32,200 nucleotides of DNA. Origin: an uncultured Oscillospiraceae bacterium (GTDB taxonomy: Bacteria; Bacillota; Clostridia; Oscillospirales; Acutalibacteraceae). A model generated the notes under the pieces. The model did no database searches and was not told the origin of the DNA. It saw only the letters and a list, made by a program, of their open reading frames with translations. Below are positions 1 through 8,860 of the stretch, in pieces. Within the stretch, counting starts at the first letter, position 1; the number at the start of each line of letters is the position of its first letter. The position numbers were made by a program, and so were the translations under genes. The stretch is taken from assembly GCA_902489595.1 (NCBI GenBank), contig CABUAS010000011.1, positions 1 through 32,200 of the forward strand, given 5' to 3'.

Positions 1-61
1 AATAAAAATAATTAAAAAAATTCAATGTATGTAAATATTTAATTAATAAAACGGTGGTATT

Positions 62-1957
62 ATGAATTACGGAATGTTCAGAGCGGCGTCTGCTTCGCTT
101 AAACTTAAAGTTGCAAACCCGAGTTATAATAAAGAAGAAATTAAAAAGGTGATTGATAAGGCAGTTGAGGAAGATGCAAGACTGCTCGTTACTCCCGAAC
201 TTTCTATAACGGGCTATACCTGCGCTGATTTGTTCTTTTCAAAAGCACTGCTTGACAGTTCAGACAAAGCAGTTGCCGAACTTGCGGATTATACAAAAGA
301 TAAAAATATTTTTGTTGTTGTCGGCGCTCCCTGTGAATATCAGGGAAAACTTTATAACTGCGCATTTGTTCTTAAAGATGGTAAAGTTATCAGCATTATT
401 CCGAAACAAAATATTGCCAATTATAATGAGTTCTATGAAAAACGCTGGTTTTCGGTTATTGATGACGAAGTTTTTGTTAAAAAATTTGATTGCTGTATGA
501 ATTCGCAAAGTCTTGTGTGCCTTGATGAAAATGAAAAACTTATGCTCGGCGTTGAGATTTGCGAGGATTTGTGGGTTGCAGATCCGCCGTCATCGAAACT
601 TGCTTTGGAGGGTGCGAATATAATAGTAAATCTGTCTGCAAGCGATGAATATGTTTCAAAAGCACAGTATAGAAAAGATTTGATCGCAAATCAGTCGGCA
701 AGGTGTATCTGCGGTTATGTTTATGCAGGCGCATCTGTTTATGAAAGTACAACCGATCTCGTTTTCAGCGGTGCAACCGTTATTGCGGAAAATGGAGCGG
801 TTATTGCCGAGGGCAGGCGATTTCAGCGTGAAAATGTTTTAACGATTGCCGATATAGATTATGAAAAAATTAATACTTTAAGGCAAAAAAATATCAGCTT
901 TGATTCAAGCTGTACCGATTATAAAATTGTATCAGACTATGAATGCAAAAATGAAATCAATGATTTGAAATACCGCTTTGTTGACCCTCATCCGTTTGTA
1001 CCAAGTGATAAAACACAGGTTCGTGAAAGGTGTGAGGAGATATTTGCAATTCAGTCGGCAGGTCTTGCAAAAAGGCTTGAACACGTTGGCTCAAGCGGAG
1101 CGGCAGTCGGCATTTCAGGCGGACTTGATTCAACTCTTGCACTGCTTGTCTGCTGTGAGGCTATGAAACTGCTCGGCAGACCGAACAGTGACATTTTAGG
1201 TATTACAATGCCCGGTTTCGGTACGACGGACAGAACGTATCATAACGCCGTTGATCTGATGAAATCGCTCGGTGTTACGATTAAGGAAATCAGCATAAAA
1301 GATGCCTGCGTTCAGCATATGAAGGATATTGAGCACGACCCCGATATTAAGGATATTACCTATGAAAATACACAGGCGAGAGAACGCACGCAGATTCTTT
1401 TTGATATGGCAAATAAGCATGGCAAACTGCTTGTTGGTACAGGTGATTTGAGCGAACTTGCAATGGGCTGGTGCACGTATAATGGCGACCATATGAGTAT
1501 GTACGGTGTTAATGCGTCAGTGCCGAAAACGCTTGTGCGGTATCTTGTTGAATACGTTGCAGAAATCAGCGATGAAAAAACGGCGGCAATTCTGCGTGAT
1601 GTGCTTGATACTCCTGTTTCGCCGGAACTTCTTCCGCCTGATGAAAACGGCAGAATTGCACAGAAAACAGAAGAAAATATCGGACCTTATGAACTTCACG
1701 ATTTCTTTCTTTATAACTTTGTGCGCTTTGGTTTTACAAAAGAAAAATTGCAGAAACTTGCTGAAAAAGCGTTTAACGGCAGGTACGGCAGTGAAGAAAT
1801 TTCAAAGTGGCTCAATGTGTTTATAAAAAGATTTTTCATAAGTCAGTTTAAACGCAGCTGTATACCCGATTCACCGAAAGTCGGTTCTGTTTCGCTAAGC
1901 CCGAGAGGGGACTGGCGAATGCCGTCTGACGCTTCATTTGAGGAATTTTTGAAATAA
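62..1957 (+). CDS. nadE: Glutamine-dependent NAD(+) synthetase
   Basis: Makes NAD from deamido-NAD using ATP and ammonia released from glutamine, the last step of NAD biosynthesis, in the cytoplasm. At 631 residues it has the usual length of the two-domain glutamine-dependent form. Residues 1 to about 280 form a nitrilase-type glutaminase domain: the nucleophile is Cys167 in GVEICEDLW, and TPELSITGY near residue 44 carries the catalytic Glu. From about residue 325 comes the NAD synthetase ATP-pyrophosphatase domain, with the P-loop SGGLDSTLAL at 352-361 and the later motif VGTGDLSELAMGW. The ATG follows a modest GGTGG ribosome binding site. The 61 bases upstream are AT-rich and show no clear promoter or terminator. 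Family knowledge gives the reaction; both active-site motifs are visible. Confidence is high. Confidence 0.96.
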   Translation: MNYGMFRAASASLKLKVANPSYNKEEIKKVIDKAVEEDARLLVTPELSITGYTCADLFFSKALLDSSDKAVAELADYTKDKNIFVVVGAPCEYQGKLYNCAFVLKDGKVISIIPKQNIANYNEFYEKRWFSVIDDEVFVKKFDCCMNSQSLVCLDENEKLMLGVEICEDLWVADPPSSKLALEGANIIVNLSASDEYVSKAQYRKDLIANQSARCICGYVYAGASVYESTTDLVFSGATVIAENGAVIAEGRRFQRENVLTIADIDYEKINTLRQKNISFDSSCTDYKIVSDYECKNEINDLKYRFVDPHPFVPSDKTQVRERCEEIFAIQSAGLAKRLEHVGSSGAAVGISGGLDSTLALLVCCEAMKLLGRPNSDILGITMPGFGTTDRTYHNAVDLMKSLGVTIKEISIKDACVQHMKDIEHDPDIKDITYENTQARERTQILFDMANKHGKLLVGTGDLSELAMGWCTYNGDHMSMYGVNASVPKTLVRYLVEYVAEISDEKTAAILRDVLDTPVSPELLPPDENGRIAQKTEENIGPYELHDFFLYNFVRFGFTKEKLQKLAEKAFNGRYGSEEISKWLNVFIKRFFISQFKRSCIPDSPKVGSVSLSPRGDWRMPSDASFEEFLK

Positions 1958-1986
1958 CATTTTGAATATGTATTATTGTATCCATC

Positions 1987-2013
1987 GTAGGGCGGGGTGC
2001 TCTCACCTCGCTG
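1987..2013. repeat. GTAGGG-type hairpin repeat, short copy
   Basis: Starts CGTAGGGC, then GCGGGGTG (1992-1999), a 4-base loop and CACCTCGC (2004-2011), an 8-bp stem with one G-T pair. It lies between nadE and the next gene and matches the left hairpin of the full-length copy at 26816-26880. Confidence 0.7.
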
Positions 2014-2044
2014 TAAAATTCAATAAACGAAAGGTGTAAAAATT

Positions 2045-2743
2045 ATGGATAAAAAGAAAAAAATTATAATAGCCGTTGCAGCGGCTGTACTTGTGATTGC
2101 GGCCGGAGTCGGAATTTATTTTGCAGTCAGCAAGGATGATAATAATTATGTTGATGTGCCTGTAACCGAGGTTGTTACAGACGAAAACGGCGAAACCGTT
2201 ACCGATGCGGCAGGTCAGCCCGTAACGCAGGTTGTTACACAGCCGAACGGCACACCGCAGACTACAAAGAAATCACAGAGCACAAATTCAAATAATTCAA
2301 ACGGCGGAAATAATGCAAACTACGGCGCAAACAGCGGAAACAACGGCGGCAATCAGGGCAATTCGGGCAATAACGGCGGCGGTTCAAACGGCGGCAACGC
2401 TGACGATAATAAGCCGACAGAAGAAAAGCCCGAAGATAAACCTGCAAAGAACAGGAAAATCACAATCACTGCCGTTTTGCCTCAGAACTGCAGTAAGTCA
2501 GATGTTATGGAAATCTGGGTTGACGGAGAAAAAGACAGTGAAATCACTGTAGGCGATTATCTTGTCGGCAGTAAAACAGTTGAAGTTACAACCGATAAAA
2601 GTTATAAAAATGATGTTACGGTAGAACTTGTTCTTCAGAATTATAAAACAAGTGAAAAAGCAACAGTGCTTAATAATCACGAAAATATTACAATTAATCT
2701 GCCGCTCAACGGAGTTGAAAATTTTGACGGCGAAGATGATTAA
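2045..2743 (+). CDS. Membrane-anchored protein with Asn/Gly-rich linker, unknown function
   Basis: I do not recognise a family. Four lysines precede one hydrophobic helix (residues 7-28), so this is probably a single-pass protein with most of its length outside the cell. Residues 36-72 contain two similar segments built on PVTEVVTDENG and PVTQVVTQPNG. Residues 75-120 are almost entirely Asn, Gly and Ser, a flexible spacer, followed by an acidic and Pro-rich stretch (121-135). Residues 137-222 alternate polar and hydrophobic residues like a beta-sandwich. There is no LPXTG motif or other sorting signal. The ribosome binding site AAAGGTG fits the ATG, and a strong terminator follows the stop. 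It may be a surface display or sensing protein; that is inference only. Confidence 0.8.
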   Translation: MDKKKKIIIAVAAAVLVIAAGVGIYFAVSKDDNNYVDVPVTEVVTDENGETVTDAAGQPVTQVVTQPNGTPQTTKKSQSTNSNNSNGGNNANYGANSGNNGGNQGNSGNNGGGSNGGNADDNKPTEEKPEDKPAKNRKITITAVLPQNCSKSDVMEIWVDGEKDSEITVGDYLVGSKTVEVTTDKSYKNDVTVELVLQNYKTSEKATVLNNHENITINLPLNGVENFDGEDD

Positions 2744-2751
2744 ATTTTGCC

Positions 2752-2783
2752 CGGCGGCGTGGAAACACTCCGCCGTTTTTTAT
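2752..2783 (+). terminator. Rho-independent terminator after the linker protein
   Basis: A 10-bp stem (2752-2761 with 2766-2775, one internal mismatch) closes a GAAA loop and is followed by TTTTTTATTT. It lies 8 bases after the stop and separates this gene from nifJ. Confidence 0.9.
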
Positions 2784-2819
2784 TTAATTAATTACCATAT
2801 AATAAATTTAAAAATTATG

Positions 2820-2848
2820 TTGAATTTATTAATTAAGAGTGATATAAT
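2820..2848 (+). promoter_or_regulatory. Predicted sigma-A promoter of nifJ
   Basis: TTGAAT (2820-2825), a 17-base spacer and a perfect TATAAT (2843-2848). The predicted start near 2855 leaves a leader of about 70 bases. That leader holds only a small GGGT/ACCC hairpin (2863-2874) and the strong AGGAGG at 2912-2917. Confidence 0.75.
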
Positions 2849-2925
2849 ATCATAGGTTATGAGGGTTTGTACCCACAACTTTATATAATATGTAAATAAT
2901 TATATTATTTTAGGAGGATTTCCAA

Positions 2926-5900
2926 ATGGCAAGAAAAAAGAAAACCATGGATGGTAACAACGCTGCTGCTCATGTGTCTTACGCATTTACAGAAGTTGCT
3001 GCTATCTATCCTATCACACCTTCATCTGTTATGGCTGAAGTTACAGATGTTCTTTCATCTCATGATGCTAAAAACATTTTCGGTCAGAATGTAAGAGTGC
3101 AGGAAATGGAATCTGAGGGCGGTGCTGCAGGTGCTGTTCACGGCTCACTTTCAGCAGGTGCTTTAACAACAACTTACACTGCATCTCAGGGTCTTTTACT
3201 TATGATTCCGAATATGTATAAAATCGCAGGTGAACTTCTTTCATCAGTAATTCACGTATCTGCTCGTTGTGTATCTACACATGCACTCAACATTTTCGGT
3301 GATCATTCAGATATTTATGCATGCCGTCAGACAGGTTATGCAATGCTTTGCTCAAACAACCCGCAGGAAGTTATGGACCTTGGTGCTGTTGCTCACCTTT
3401 CAACACTTAAATGCGGTGTTCCTTATCTTCATTTCTTCGATGGCTTCCGTACTTCACACGAAATTCAGAAGATTGAAGTTTGGGATTATGATGAACTTAA
3501 AGAAATGGTTGATATGGATGACGTTAAGCGTTTCCGTGCACATGCTCTTAATCCTGAGCATCCTACTCTCCGCGGTTCAGCAGAAAACTCCGATATCTTC
3601 TTCCAGCACAGAGAGGCTTGCAACAAGTATTATAACGATGCTGTTGAAACAACTGTTAAGTATATGGACGAAGTAAACAGAAGAATCGGCACAGATTACA
3701 AGCCGTTCAACTACTACGGTGCTGAAGATGCAGAAAGCATTATCATTGCTATGGGTTCTGTTTGCGACACTATTGCAGAAACAATCGACTACCTTAACGC
3801 TAAGGGCGAAAAGGTTGGTCTTGTTAAGGTTCATCTTTACAGACCTTTCTCTGCCAAATATCTTCTTGATGTTATTCCGTCAACAGTTAAAAAGATTTCT
3901 GTTATTGACAGAACAAAGGAACCGGGTTCAATCGGTGAGCCTCTTTACCTTGATGTTGTTGCTGCTCTTAAGGGTTCAGCATTTGAAACAACTCCTGTTT
4001 ATAACGGTCGTTACGGTCTTGGCTCTAAGGACACTGTTCCTGCTCATATCATCTCAATTTATGATAATATGAAGTCAGCAGAGCCAAAGACAACATTTAC
4101 AATCGGTATTATTGATGACGTTACAAATCTTTCACTTGAAGCAGGCGAAAATGTTGATACAACACCTGCAGGCACAACAAGCTGTAAGTTCTGGGGTCTC
4201 GGCTCAGACGGTACAGTAGGTGCTAACAAAGACTCTATCAAGATTATCGGTGATAACACAGATAAATTTGCTCAGGGCTATTTCTTCTATGATTCAAAGA
4301 AATCAGGCGGTATCACAGTATCTCACCTTCGTTTCGGTGACAGCCCGATTACATCTACTTACCTTATCAATAAGGCAAACTTCGTTGCCTGCCACTGTCC
4401 GTCATACGTAACAAAGTATGATATGGTTCAGGATCTTGTTCCGGGCGGCACATTCCTTCTCAACTGTATCTGGACTCCCGAAGAGCTTGATAAGGAGCTT
4501 CCTGCTGCAATGAAGAGATATATTGCTGAAAATGATATTAACTTCTATATCATCAACGGTATCAAGATTGCTGAGGAAGTAGGTCTTCGCGGCCGTGCAT
4601 CAACAATTCTTCAGTCTGCATTCTTCACAATTTCAGGTATTCTTCCTGTTGAGCAGGCTATTGAACTTATGAAGGCTAAGGCAACTGCTAAGTTTTCAAA
4701 GAAGGGCGACGCTATTGTTGCCGCTAACCACAACGGTATTGACCGTGGTTCAAAAGAAGTTATCAAGGTTGATGTTCCTGCAAGCTGGAAAGACGCTGTT
4801 GACGAAGAAACAGAACTTGTTGTTGATACAGACCGTCCTGAAATGGAAAAATTTGTTAAGGAAATCCTTGACCCTGTAGGTCATCAGAAGGGTGACAAGA
4901 TTCCTGTTTCAACATTCGTTGATATGGCAGACGGCGTATATCCTCAGGGCTCTGCTGCTTTTGAAAAGCGCGGTATCGCTGTTGACGTTCCCGAATGGGA
5001 TCCTACTACCTGTGCACAGTGCAACAGATGTTCAATGGTTTGCCCGCACGCAGTAATCCGTCCTGTTGCTCTTACTGCAGAACAGGCTGCAGCTGCTCCT
5101 GCAAATACAAAGACGGTTGACCTTAAGGTTCCTAAGGATTCAGGCCTTAAATATGCACTTATCGTTTCAACACTTGACTGCACAGGCTGTGCATCTTGTG
5201 CTAACGTTTGTCCTACAAAATCACTTACAATGAAGCCAATCGCTTCGCAGATGGATCAGCAGCCTGTATTTGACGCTCTTGTTAAGCTTGAGCCGAATAA
5301 GACTGTTGCATCTGACAATACAATCGTTTCAACTCAGTATCTCAAGCCTTATCTTGAGTTCTCAGGCGCTTGCGCAGGCTGCGGCGAAACACCTTATGCT
5401 AAACTCGTAACTCAACTTTACGGTGATAAGATGTATGTTGCAAACGCAACAGGCTGTTCTTCAATCTGGGGCGGTTCTGCTCCTTCAACTCCTTACACAG
5501 TAGACAATAAGGGCAACGGTCCTGCTTGGTCTAACTCACTGTTTGAGGATAACGCTGAATTCGGTCTCGGTATGTTCCTTGCTCAGTCACAGATTCGTGC
5601 AAGACTTGCTGATGATGCGCTTGCTCTTAAAGATTCTGCTGTTGCTGATGAGGTTAAGGCTTACCTTGATACATTTGAAAGCACACGCGGCAACGACGCT
5701 CCTGCAAAGGCTCTTATCGCCGCTCTTGAAAATACAGAGTTTGAGGGCGCTGAAAAGGCTGCTGCTGAAGATTTCTTAAAGGATAAGGACTATGCCGCTA
5801 AGAAGAGCCAGTGGATCTTCGGCGGTGACGGCTGGGCTTATGATATCGGCTTCGGCGGTCTTGACCATGTTCTTGCTCAGAATCAGAATGTAAACGTTCT

Positions 5901-6462
5901 TGTATTTGATACAGAGGTTTACTCAAACACAGGCGGTCAGGCTTCAAAGGCTACTCCTACAGGCGCAGTTGCTCAGTTCGCAGCATCAGGTAAGATTACA
6001 AAGAAGAAAGACCTTGCTAAGATTGCTATGTCTTACGGCTATGTATATGTTGCTCAGGTTGCAATGGGCGCAGATTACAATCAGTGCTTAAAGGCTATGA
6101 AAGAGGCTGAGGCTTACAACGGTCCGTCACTTATCATCGCTTATGCTCCTTGTATCAACCACGGTATCAAGATGCCGTTCAACCAGGCAGAGCAGAAGAA
6201 GGCAGTAACAGCAGGCTACTGGAACCTCTTCAGATACAATCCTGCTCTTATCGAACAGGGCAAGAATCCGTTCTCACTTGATTCAAAGGCTCCTACAGGA
6301 GATTATATTGAATTCATCAACGGCGAAACACGTTACTCATCACTCAGAAGAAGCTTCCCTGAAAAGGCAGATCAGCTCTTCAGCATCGCTGCTGAAAACG
6401 CAGTTGCCAAGTACAATGATCTTCTTCGTACTGTTGAGTATTACGAGCCAAAGAAGGACTAA
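2926..6462 (+). CDS. nifJ: Pyruvate:ferredoxin (flavodoxin) oxidoreductase
   Basis: Oxidatively decarboxylates pyruvate to acetyl-CoA and CO2, reducing ferredoxin; this is the central fermentative step in strict anaerobes. At 1178 residues it is the full single-chain homodimeric form. The N-terminal half carries the pyrimidine-binding and transketolase-like domains (YPITPSSVMAE near residue 30). Two 4Fe-4S motifs follow: Cys696, 699, 702, 706 in CAQCNRCSMVCP and Cys752, 755, 758, 762 in CTGCASCANVCP. The C-terminal thiamine diphosphate domain has CAGCGE (Cys816, Cys819, proximal cluster) and GGDGWAYDIGFGG from about residue 966. Codons are strongly biased to GCT, CTT and GGT, unlike its neighbours, which suggests very high expression. 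It is monocistronic, with its own promoter, an AGGAGG site 8 bases before the ATG, and a terminator hairpin after the stop. Confidence 0.98.
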   Translation: MARKKKTMDGNNAAAHVSYAFTEVAAIYPITPSSVMAEVTDVLSSHDAKNIFGQNVRVQEMESEGGAAGAVHGSLSAGALTTTYTASQGLLLMIPNMYKIAGELLSSVIHVSARCVSTHALNIFGDHSDIYACRQTGYAMLCSNNPQEVMDLGAVAHLSTLKCGVPYLHFFDGFRTSHEIQKIEVWDYDELKEMVDMDDVKRFRAHALNPEHPTLRGSAENSDIFFQHREACNKYYNDAVETTVKYMDEVNRRIGTDYKPFNYYGAEDAESIIIAMGSVCDTIAETIDYLNAKGEKVGLVKVHLYRPFSAKYLLDVIPSTVKKISVIDRTKEPGSIGEPLYLDVVAALKGSAFETTPVYNGRYGLGSKDTVPAHIISIYDNMKSAEPKTTFTIGIIDDVTNLSLEAGENVDTTPAGTTSCKFWGLGSDGTVGANKDSIKIIGDNTDKFAQGYFFYDSKKSGGITVSHLRFGDSPITSTYLINKANFVACHCPSYVTKYDMVQDLVPGGTFLLNCIWTPEELDKELPAAMKRYIAENDINFYIINGIKIAEEVGLRGRASTILQSAFFTISGILPVEQAIELMKAKATAKFSKKGDAIVAANHNGIDRGSKEVIKVDVPASWKDAVDEETELVVDTDRPEMEKFVKEILDPVGHQKGDKIPVSTFVDMADGVYPQGSAAFEKRGIAVDVPEWDPTTCAQCNRCSMVCPHAVIRPVALTAEQAAAAPANTKTVDLKVPKDSGLKYALIVSTLDCTGCASCANVCPTKSLTMKPIASQMDQQPVFDALVKLEPNKTVASDNTIVSTQYLKPYLEFSGACAGCGETPYAKLVTQLYGDKMYVANATGCSSIWGGSAPSTPYTVDNKGNGPAWSNSLFEDNAEFGLGMFLAQSQIRARLADDALALKDSAVADEVKAYLDTFESTRGNDAPAKALIAALENTEFEGAEKAAAEDFLKDKDYAAKKSQWIFGGDGWAYDIGFGGLDHVLAQNQNVNVLVFDTEVYSNTGGQASKATPTGAVAQFAASGKITKKKDLAKIAMSYGYVYVAQVAMGADYNQCLKAMKEAEAYNGPSLIIAYAPCINHGIKMPFNQAEQKKAVTAGYWNLFRYNPALIEQGKNPFSLDSKAPTGDYIEFINGETRYSSLRRSFPEKADQLFSIAAENAVAKYNDLLRTVEYYEPKKD

Positions 6463-6492
6463 TTCTTAGCTGATACAATTATAATATTGTGG

Positions 6493-6521
6493 GGGAGGGC
6501 ATTTGTGCCCTCCCGTTTTTT
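6493..6521 (+). terminator. Terminator of nifJ, built from a GTAGGG-class hairpin
   Basis: A perfect 8-bp stem GGGAGGGC (6493-6500) with GCCCTCCC (6507-6514) is followed by GTTTTTTG. The same GGGAGGG/CCCTCCC stem occurs in the interspersed repeat at 14718-14744, so the repeat appears to serve as the nifJ terminator. Confidence 0.8.
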
Positions 6522-6547
6522 GATTAATCGGTTGCAAATATATTATC

Positions 6548-6574
6548 GTAGGGGTCAATGCCTGCATTGACCCG
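6548..6574. repeat. GTAGGG-type hairpin repeat, short copy
   Basis: CGTAGG leads into a perfect 10-bp stem, GGGTCAATGC (6552-6561) and GCATTGACCC (6564-6573), around a 2-base loop. It is the second such hairpin in the nifJ-MFS gap and has no T-tract, so it is not an obvious terminator. Confidence 0.75.
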
Positions 6575-6592
6575 TTATTCTTAATTATCCGC

Positions 6593-6621
6593 TTGCTTTT
6601 TCGGCGTCTTTCATCTATAAT
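6593..6621 (+). promoter_or_regulatory. Predicted promoter of the MFS transporter gene
   Basis: TTGCTT (6593-6598), a 17-base spacer and TATAAT (6616-6621), 28 bases before the ATG of the transporter gene. Confidence 0.6.
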
Positions 6622-6648
6622 AGTAGAAATGCTTTTTGGGAGATCCTT

Positions 6649-7839
6649 ATGAATAACGGCTTTAAGAGAACAATTCGCTCGTGCTTTGTCGGCTACATTG
6701 TGCAGGCGATTATAAATAATTTTATACCTCTTCTTTTTATTACCTTTCAGAATACTTATGAAATTTCGCTGACTCAGGTAACGAGCCTCATTACAATAAA
6801 TTTTGTTTTGCAGCTTATTCTTGATATGTCCTCTGTTTTGTTTGTAGATAAAATCGGTTATCGTGCTTCGATTCTTATTGCTCATGCATTGGCAGCAATC
6901 GGGCTCGTGTTTCTTACTTTTATGCCTGAAATTGCGCCGACTCCGTTTATCGGAATTATAATTTCCGTAACGGTTTATGCAGTCGGCAGCGGACTTATCG
7001 AGGTTCTTGTCAGCCCGATTGTTGAGGCGTGTCCGACGGATAATAAAGAAACAACAATGAGTATGCTCCATTCCGCTTATTGCTGGGGTCATGTTCTTGT
7101 TGTTCTTGTTTCAACTGTTTTCTTTAAGGTGTTTGGCATAGAAAACTGGAAAATACTTGCGCTTATATGGGCGGTTGTGCCTGCGGTTAACGGCTTTGCA
7201 TTTATCAAAGTGCCGATTAATTCCGTTAATGAGACGGGCGAAAAAGGACTGTCAATACGAGAATTGCTTAGAAATAAAATGTTCTGGACGTTTATGCTTA
7301 TTATGCTTTGTGCAGGTGCAAGCGAAATTTCGGTCAGCCAGTGGTCTTCGGCGTTTGCAGAACGTGCACTCGGCGTTGATAAAACAATTGGCGACCTTGC
7401 AGGCCCTATGGCATTTGCGATTCTGATGGGCGTTTCAAGAACATTTTATGGCAAATTCGGTGAAAAGATTAATCTTGAAAAGTTTATGCTGGCGAGCAGT
7501 GTTTTGTGTGTTGCGGCTTATCTTTGTATCGGTCTTGTTGACAGTCCGATTGTATCACTGATTGCCTGCGCTGTCTGCGGACTTTCCGTAGGTATTATGT
7601 GGCCCGGTGCATACAGCAAGGCGGCAGGTACAATTAAAGGCGGCGGAACGGCACTTTTTGCAATGCTTGCACTTGCAGGCGATACAGGCTGCACGGTAGG
7701 ACCTACCGTTGTCGGCGAAGTTGCCGATGCTTTGGGCGGCAATCTGAAAATCGGCATCCTTTCGGCAGTCGGTTTTCCTATACTTCTTATAATAGGTATG
7801 ATAGTATATAAGAAATTGACCGGCAAAAAAGTAAAATGA
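6649..7839 (+). CDS. Major facilitator superfamily transporter
   Basis: A polytopic membrane protein of 396 residues with about 12 hydrophobic segments, the usual size and layout of an MFS secondary carrier. The loop after the second segment has DKIGYRAS, a degenerate form of the MFS loop 2-3 motif. Overall it resembles the sugar:proton symporter-like MFS proteins of gut Clostridia, but no substrate can be read from the sequence. A GGGAG site 6 bases upstream supports the ATG. It has its own predicted promoter and is convergent with the lepB operon, sharing a bidirectional terminator. Since the convergent operon encodes an intracellular alpha-galactosidase-like enzyme, an oligosaccharide substrate is possible, but the two are not cotranscribed. 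Confidence 0.85.
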   Translation: MNNGFKRTIRSCFVGYIVQAIINNFIPLLFITFQNTYEISLTQVTSLITINFVLQLILDMSSVLFVDKIGYRASILIAHALAAIGLVFLTFMPEIAPTPFIGIIISVTVYAVGSGLIEVLVSPIVEACPTDNKETTMSMLHSAYCWGHVLVVLVSTVFFKVFGIENWKILALIWAVVPAVNGFAFIKVPINSVNETGEKGLSIRELLRNKMFWTFMLIMLCAGASEISVSQWSSAFAERALGVDKTIGDLAGPMAFAILMGVSRTFYGKFGEKINLEKFMLASSVLCVAAYLCIGLVDSPIVSLIACAVCGLSVGIMWPGAYSKAAGTIKGGGTALFAMLALAGDTGCTVGPTVVGEVADALGGNLKIGILSAVGFPILLIIGMIVYKKLTGKKVK

Positions 7840-7868
7840 AAAGCAACAGGGTAAGGGCAATTCAATAA

Positions 7869-7909
7869 AAATAATAAACCTCGGTTTGTATAACCGAGGT
7901 TTATTATTT
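7869..7909. terminator. Bidirectional terminator between MFS gene and lepB
   Basis: A perfect 18-bp stem (7869-7886 with 7892-7909) around a 5-base loop. The arms are A-rich on the left and T-rich on the right (AATAATAAACC and GGTTTATTATT), so either strand reads a GC stem followed by a T-rich tail. It lies between two convergent stop codons. Confidence 0.93.
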
Positions 7910-7912
7910 GTG

Positions 7913-8860
7913 TTACTGTAATTTTGAAATTTCAGGGTAATATCTGAATTTTGCCTGACCGATTATTTTGCTTTTGGCAACATATTTGCACTGCCAGAAA
8001 CGGGAATCAGCAGAATTGTTTCTGTTATCACCTAGGCAGAAATAGCAATTCTCAGCCATAATATATCTGCCGCTCTCATCTCTGACAAATTTACCGTCTT
8101 TGTCCTTTTCACAGTATTTGTCAATAAAGCCTTCGCCGCCGACTTCCATACCGTTTTCGGCAAAGCAGTATCCGTTTTCATCTTCGGTGATTGCCTCGCC
8201 TTTTTCGGGAATGTAGTACGGTCCGAAATCGCCTTTAGGTGTTTCATAAGTCAGAAAACTCTGATCAGTTTGGTAAGATTGACCGTTTTTATCTGTAATA
8301 TAGGCGATACCGTTTGAGATTGAAACCGTTTCGCCGGGCAGACCTATAATTCTTTTAACATAAGCGGTATTTTCGTCGTCAGGGAATTTGAAAATGATAA
8401 TGTCATATCTCTGCGGATCATCTTTAATATATGCAAGTCTGCTTGCGATAATTCTGTCTTTGGCGTTGATTGTGCTTGTCATAGAGCCTGTCGGCACGAT
8501 TGCATTTGCAAAAACGAATGTTTTTAAAAGCAGGGCAATAACAACAGCAATGATTATCGGCAAAAGAAAGTCAACAGTACTTTTCAGTTTGCTTGGTTCT
8601 TTTTCTTCCTTTTTCTCTTTTTCAGCATCGTTTTCAACTGCATCGTTTATGATATTGTTATCGGCATTATTTTCGGTGCTTTCATTTTTAGCTTTTATCT
8701 GCGAATTGTTGTTTTTTTGTTTTTCAAGCAAATCAATCTGACGGGTAGCGCTGATTTCTGCCTTTATTTCAGTGTTGAAATATTTTGCCCCGCAGTTCGG
8801 GCATTCAAGCCAGTCACCGTCTTCAATTAAAGTTTCATAACCGCATTTTTTGCAAGCCAT
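7913..8860 (-). CDS. lepB: Signal peptidase I with N-terminal zinc ribbon
   Basis: Cleaves signal peptides from exported proteins at the outer face of the membrane. Residues 1-24 form a zinc-ribbon-like module (Cys3, Cys6, Cys20, Cys23). A charged, Asn/Glu/Lys-rich linker runs to about residue 96, then one membrane helix (97-117). The S26 peptidase domain follows: catalytic Ser126 in PTGSM, catalytic Lys169 in VKRIIGLPGE, and the C-terminal box GDNRNNSADSRFW (278-290). All expected catalytic parts are present. At 315 residues it is far longer than a minimal Gram-positive SPase I (about 180), because of the cytoplasmic extension and an insertion of about 50 residues around 215-265. Its ATG overlaps the stop of the upstream glycosidase gene by one base (TAATG), so translation is probably coupled. 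Confidence 0.93.
   Translation of the reverse strand: MACKKCGYETLIEDGDWLECPNCGAKYFNTEIKAEISATRQIDLLEKQKNNNSQIKAKNESTENNADNNIINDAVENDAEKEKKEEKEPSKLKSTVDFLLPIIIAVVIALLLKTFVFANAIVPTGSMTSTINAKDRIIASRLAYIKDDPQRYDIIIFKFPDDENTAYVKRIIGLPGETVSISNGIAYITDKNGQSYQTDQSFLTYETPKGDFGPYYIPEKGEAITEDENGYCFAENGMEVGGEGFIDKYCEKDKDGKFVRDESGRYIMAENCYFCLGDNRNNSADSRFWQCKYVAKSKIIGQAKFRYYPEISKLQ

Noticed and set aside
2849..2925. A riboswitch in the nifJ leader
   Set aside because: Only one 4-bp hairpin is visible in about 70 bases, with no alternative terminator fold or recognisable aptamer.
6466..7092. A 208-codon open frame on the minus strand
   Set aside because: It lies over the nifJ terminator, a repeat and the first third of the MFS gene. 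Its product is rich in Lys, Arg and Asn with no family pattern, and the MFS reading on the other strand is clear.
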